Position numbers and translations under genes: made by a program
The notes under the pieces: model-generated
Database searches by the model: none
Seen by the model: the letters and a program-made list of their open reading frames with translations, nothing else
What the model was told of the DNA's origin: nothing
Part shown: positions 5,006-5,053 of the stretch, in pieces
Layout: every line of letters starts with the position of its first letter
Numbering within the stretch: the stretch's first letter is position 1
Assembly (NCBI GenBank): GCA_964645125.1
Contig: CAZXZC010000042.1
Span: 1-5,053, forward strand
Length of the DNA stretch: 5,053 nucleotides
DNA from: JBDKGD01 sp964645125
Lineage (GTDB): Bacteria > Patescibacteriota > Minisyncoccia > UBA6257 > 2-01-FULL-56-20
Direction: 5' to 3'

Positions 5006-5053
5006 TTACTCCCTTATTTTCTTCGCGAGTGCGGATAGCTTCTCGTCATCTCC
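5006..5053 (-). CDS. 3' end of a leftward gene (partial)
   Basis: Read leftward from the window edge, one frame encodes GDDEKLSALAKKIRE and stops with TAA at 5008-5006. The residues suit a charged C-terminal helix, and the bidirectional terminator begins 16 bp after the stop. The other two frames stop within the first 13 codons. Fifteen residues are too few to name the protein. Confidence 0.5.
   Translation of the reverse strand, partial: GDDEKLSALAKKIRE

Noticed and set aside
1..5053. CRISPR array, insertion sequence or transposase/integrase gene
   Set aside because: No regularly spaced repeats, no terminal inverted repeats of useful length and no recombinase-like reading frame were seen; mobility is inferred only from tRNA debris and the GIY-YIG repeat.

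Overview
The window looks like chromosome from a small-genome bacterium, most likely a Candidate Phyla Radiation (Patescibacteria/Parcubacteria-like) lineage. This is inferred from protein style rather than a marker gene. The kinase H-box (ASHQLRTPLTAINWYTELLL), its F/G2 region (KLFRAS...GTGLGLYIVK), the single-domain receiver with a YIVKSD switch lysine, and a tiny UPF0213-type GIY-YIG protein are all familiar from that group. Coding DNA is moderately AT-rich.

Layout. (1) Positions 1-93: a possible 3' end of a rightward gene and a perfect 8-bp hairpin terminator facing the leftward genes. (2) Positions 92-4263: three leftward genes in the transcription order sensor histidine kinase (1158 aa), CheY-like response regulator (126 aa, 21 bp downstream), GIY-YIG protein (80 aa, 50 bp further). 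The kinase is the centrepiece. It has a DUF3068/PorA-like extracytoplasmic domain between two membrane helices, then a second membrane-bounded CHASE sensor domain, then PAS-PAS-HisKA-HATPase_c. (3) Positions 4264-4442: the kinase leader with a perfect TATAAT, lying in a decayed N-terminal fragment of a second GIY-YIG gene; then a rightward promoter. (4) Positions 4443-4516: tRNA-Gln(CTG) with encoded CCA. (5) Positions 4517-4750: no gene, but several tRNA-like fragments and an AT-rich hairpin. (6) Positions 4751-4990: a compact rightward unit with an operator-like palindrome, a leader hairpin, a strong Shine-Dalgarno, a 44-codon unrecognised ORF and a strong terminator. (7) Positions 5006-5053: the last 15 codons of a leftward gene.

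How it works together. The kinase and regulator form an obvious two-component pair: two periplasmic/cell-surface sensing modules feed one cytoplasmic kinase core, and the phosphoryl group goes to a receiver with no DNA-binding domain, so output is probably by protein-protein contact. The GIY-YIG gene may simply be read through from the same transcript. The kinase-regulator cassette is bracketed by homologous GIY-YIG 5' ends in the same orientation (17 identical bases about 4 kb apart), which suggests that the cassette arrived at, or was shuffled beside, a duplicated GIY-YIG locus. The tRNA and the tRNA-like debris beside it mark the right part of the window as recombination-prone. The most novel-looking items are the double-sensor kinase architecture and the small ORF unit at 4751-4990.
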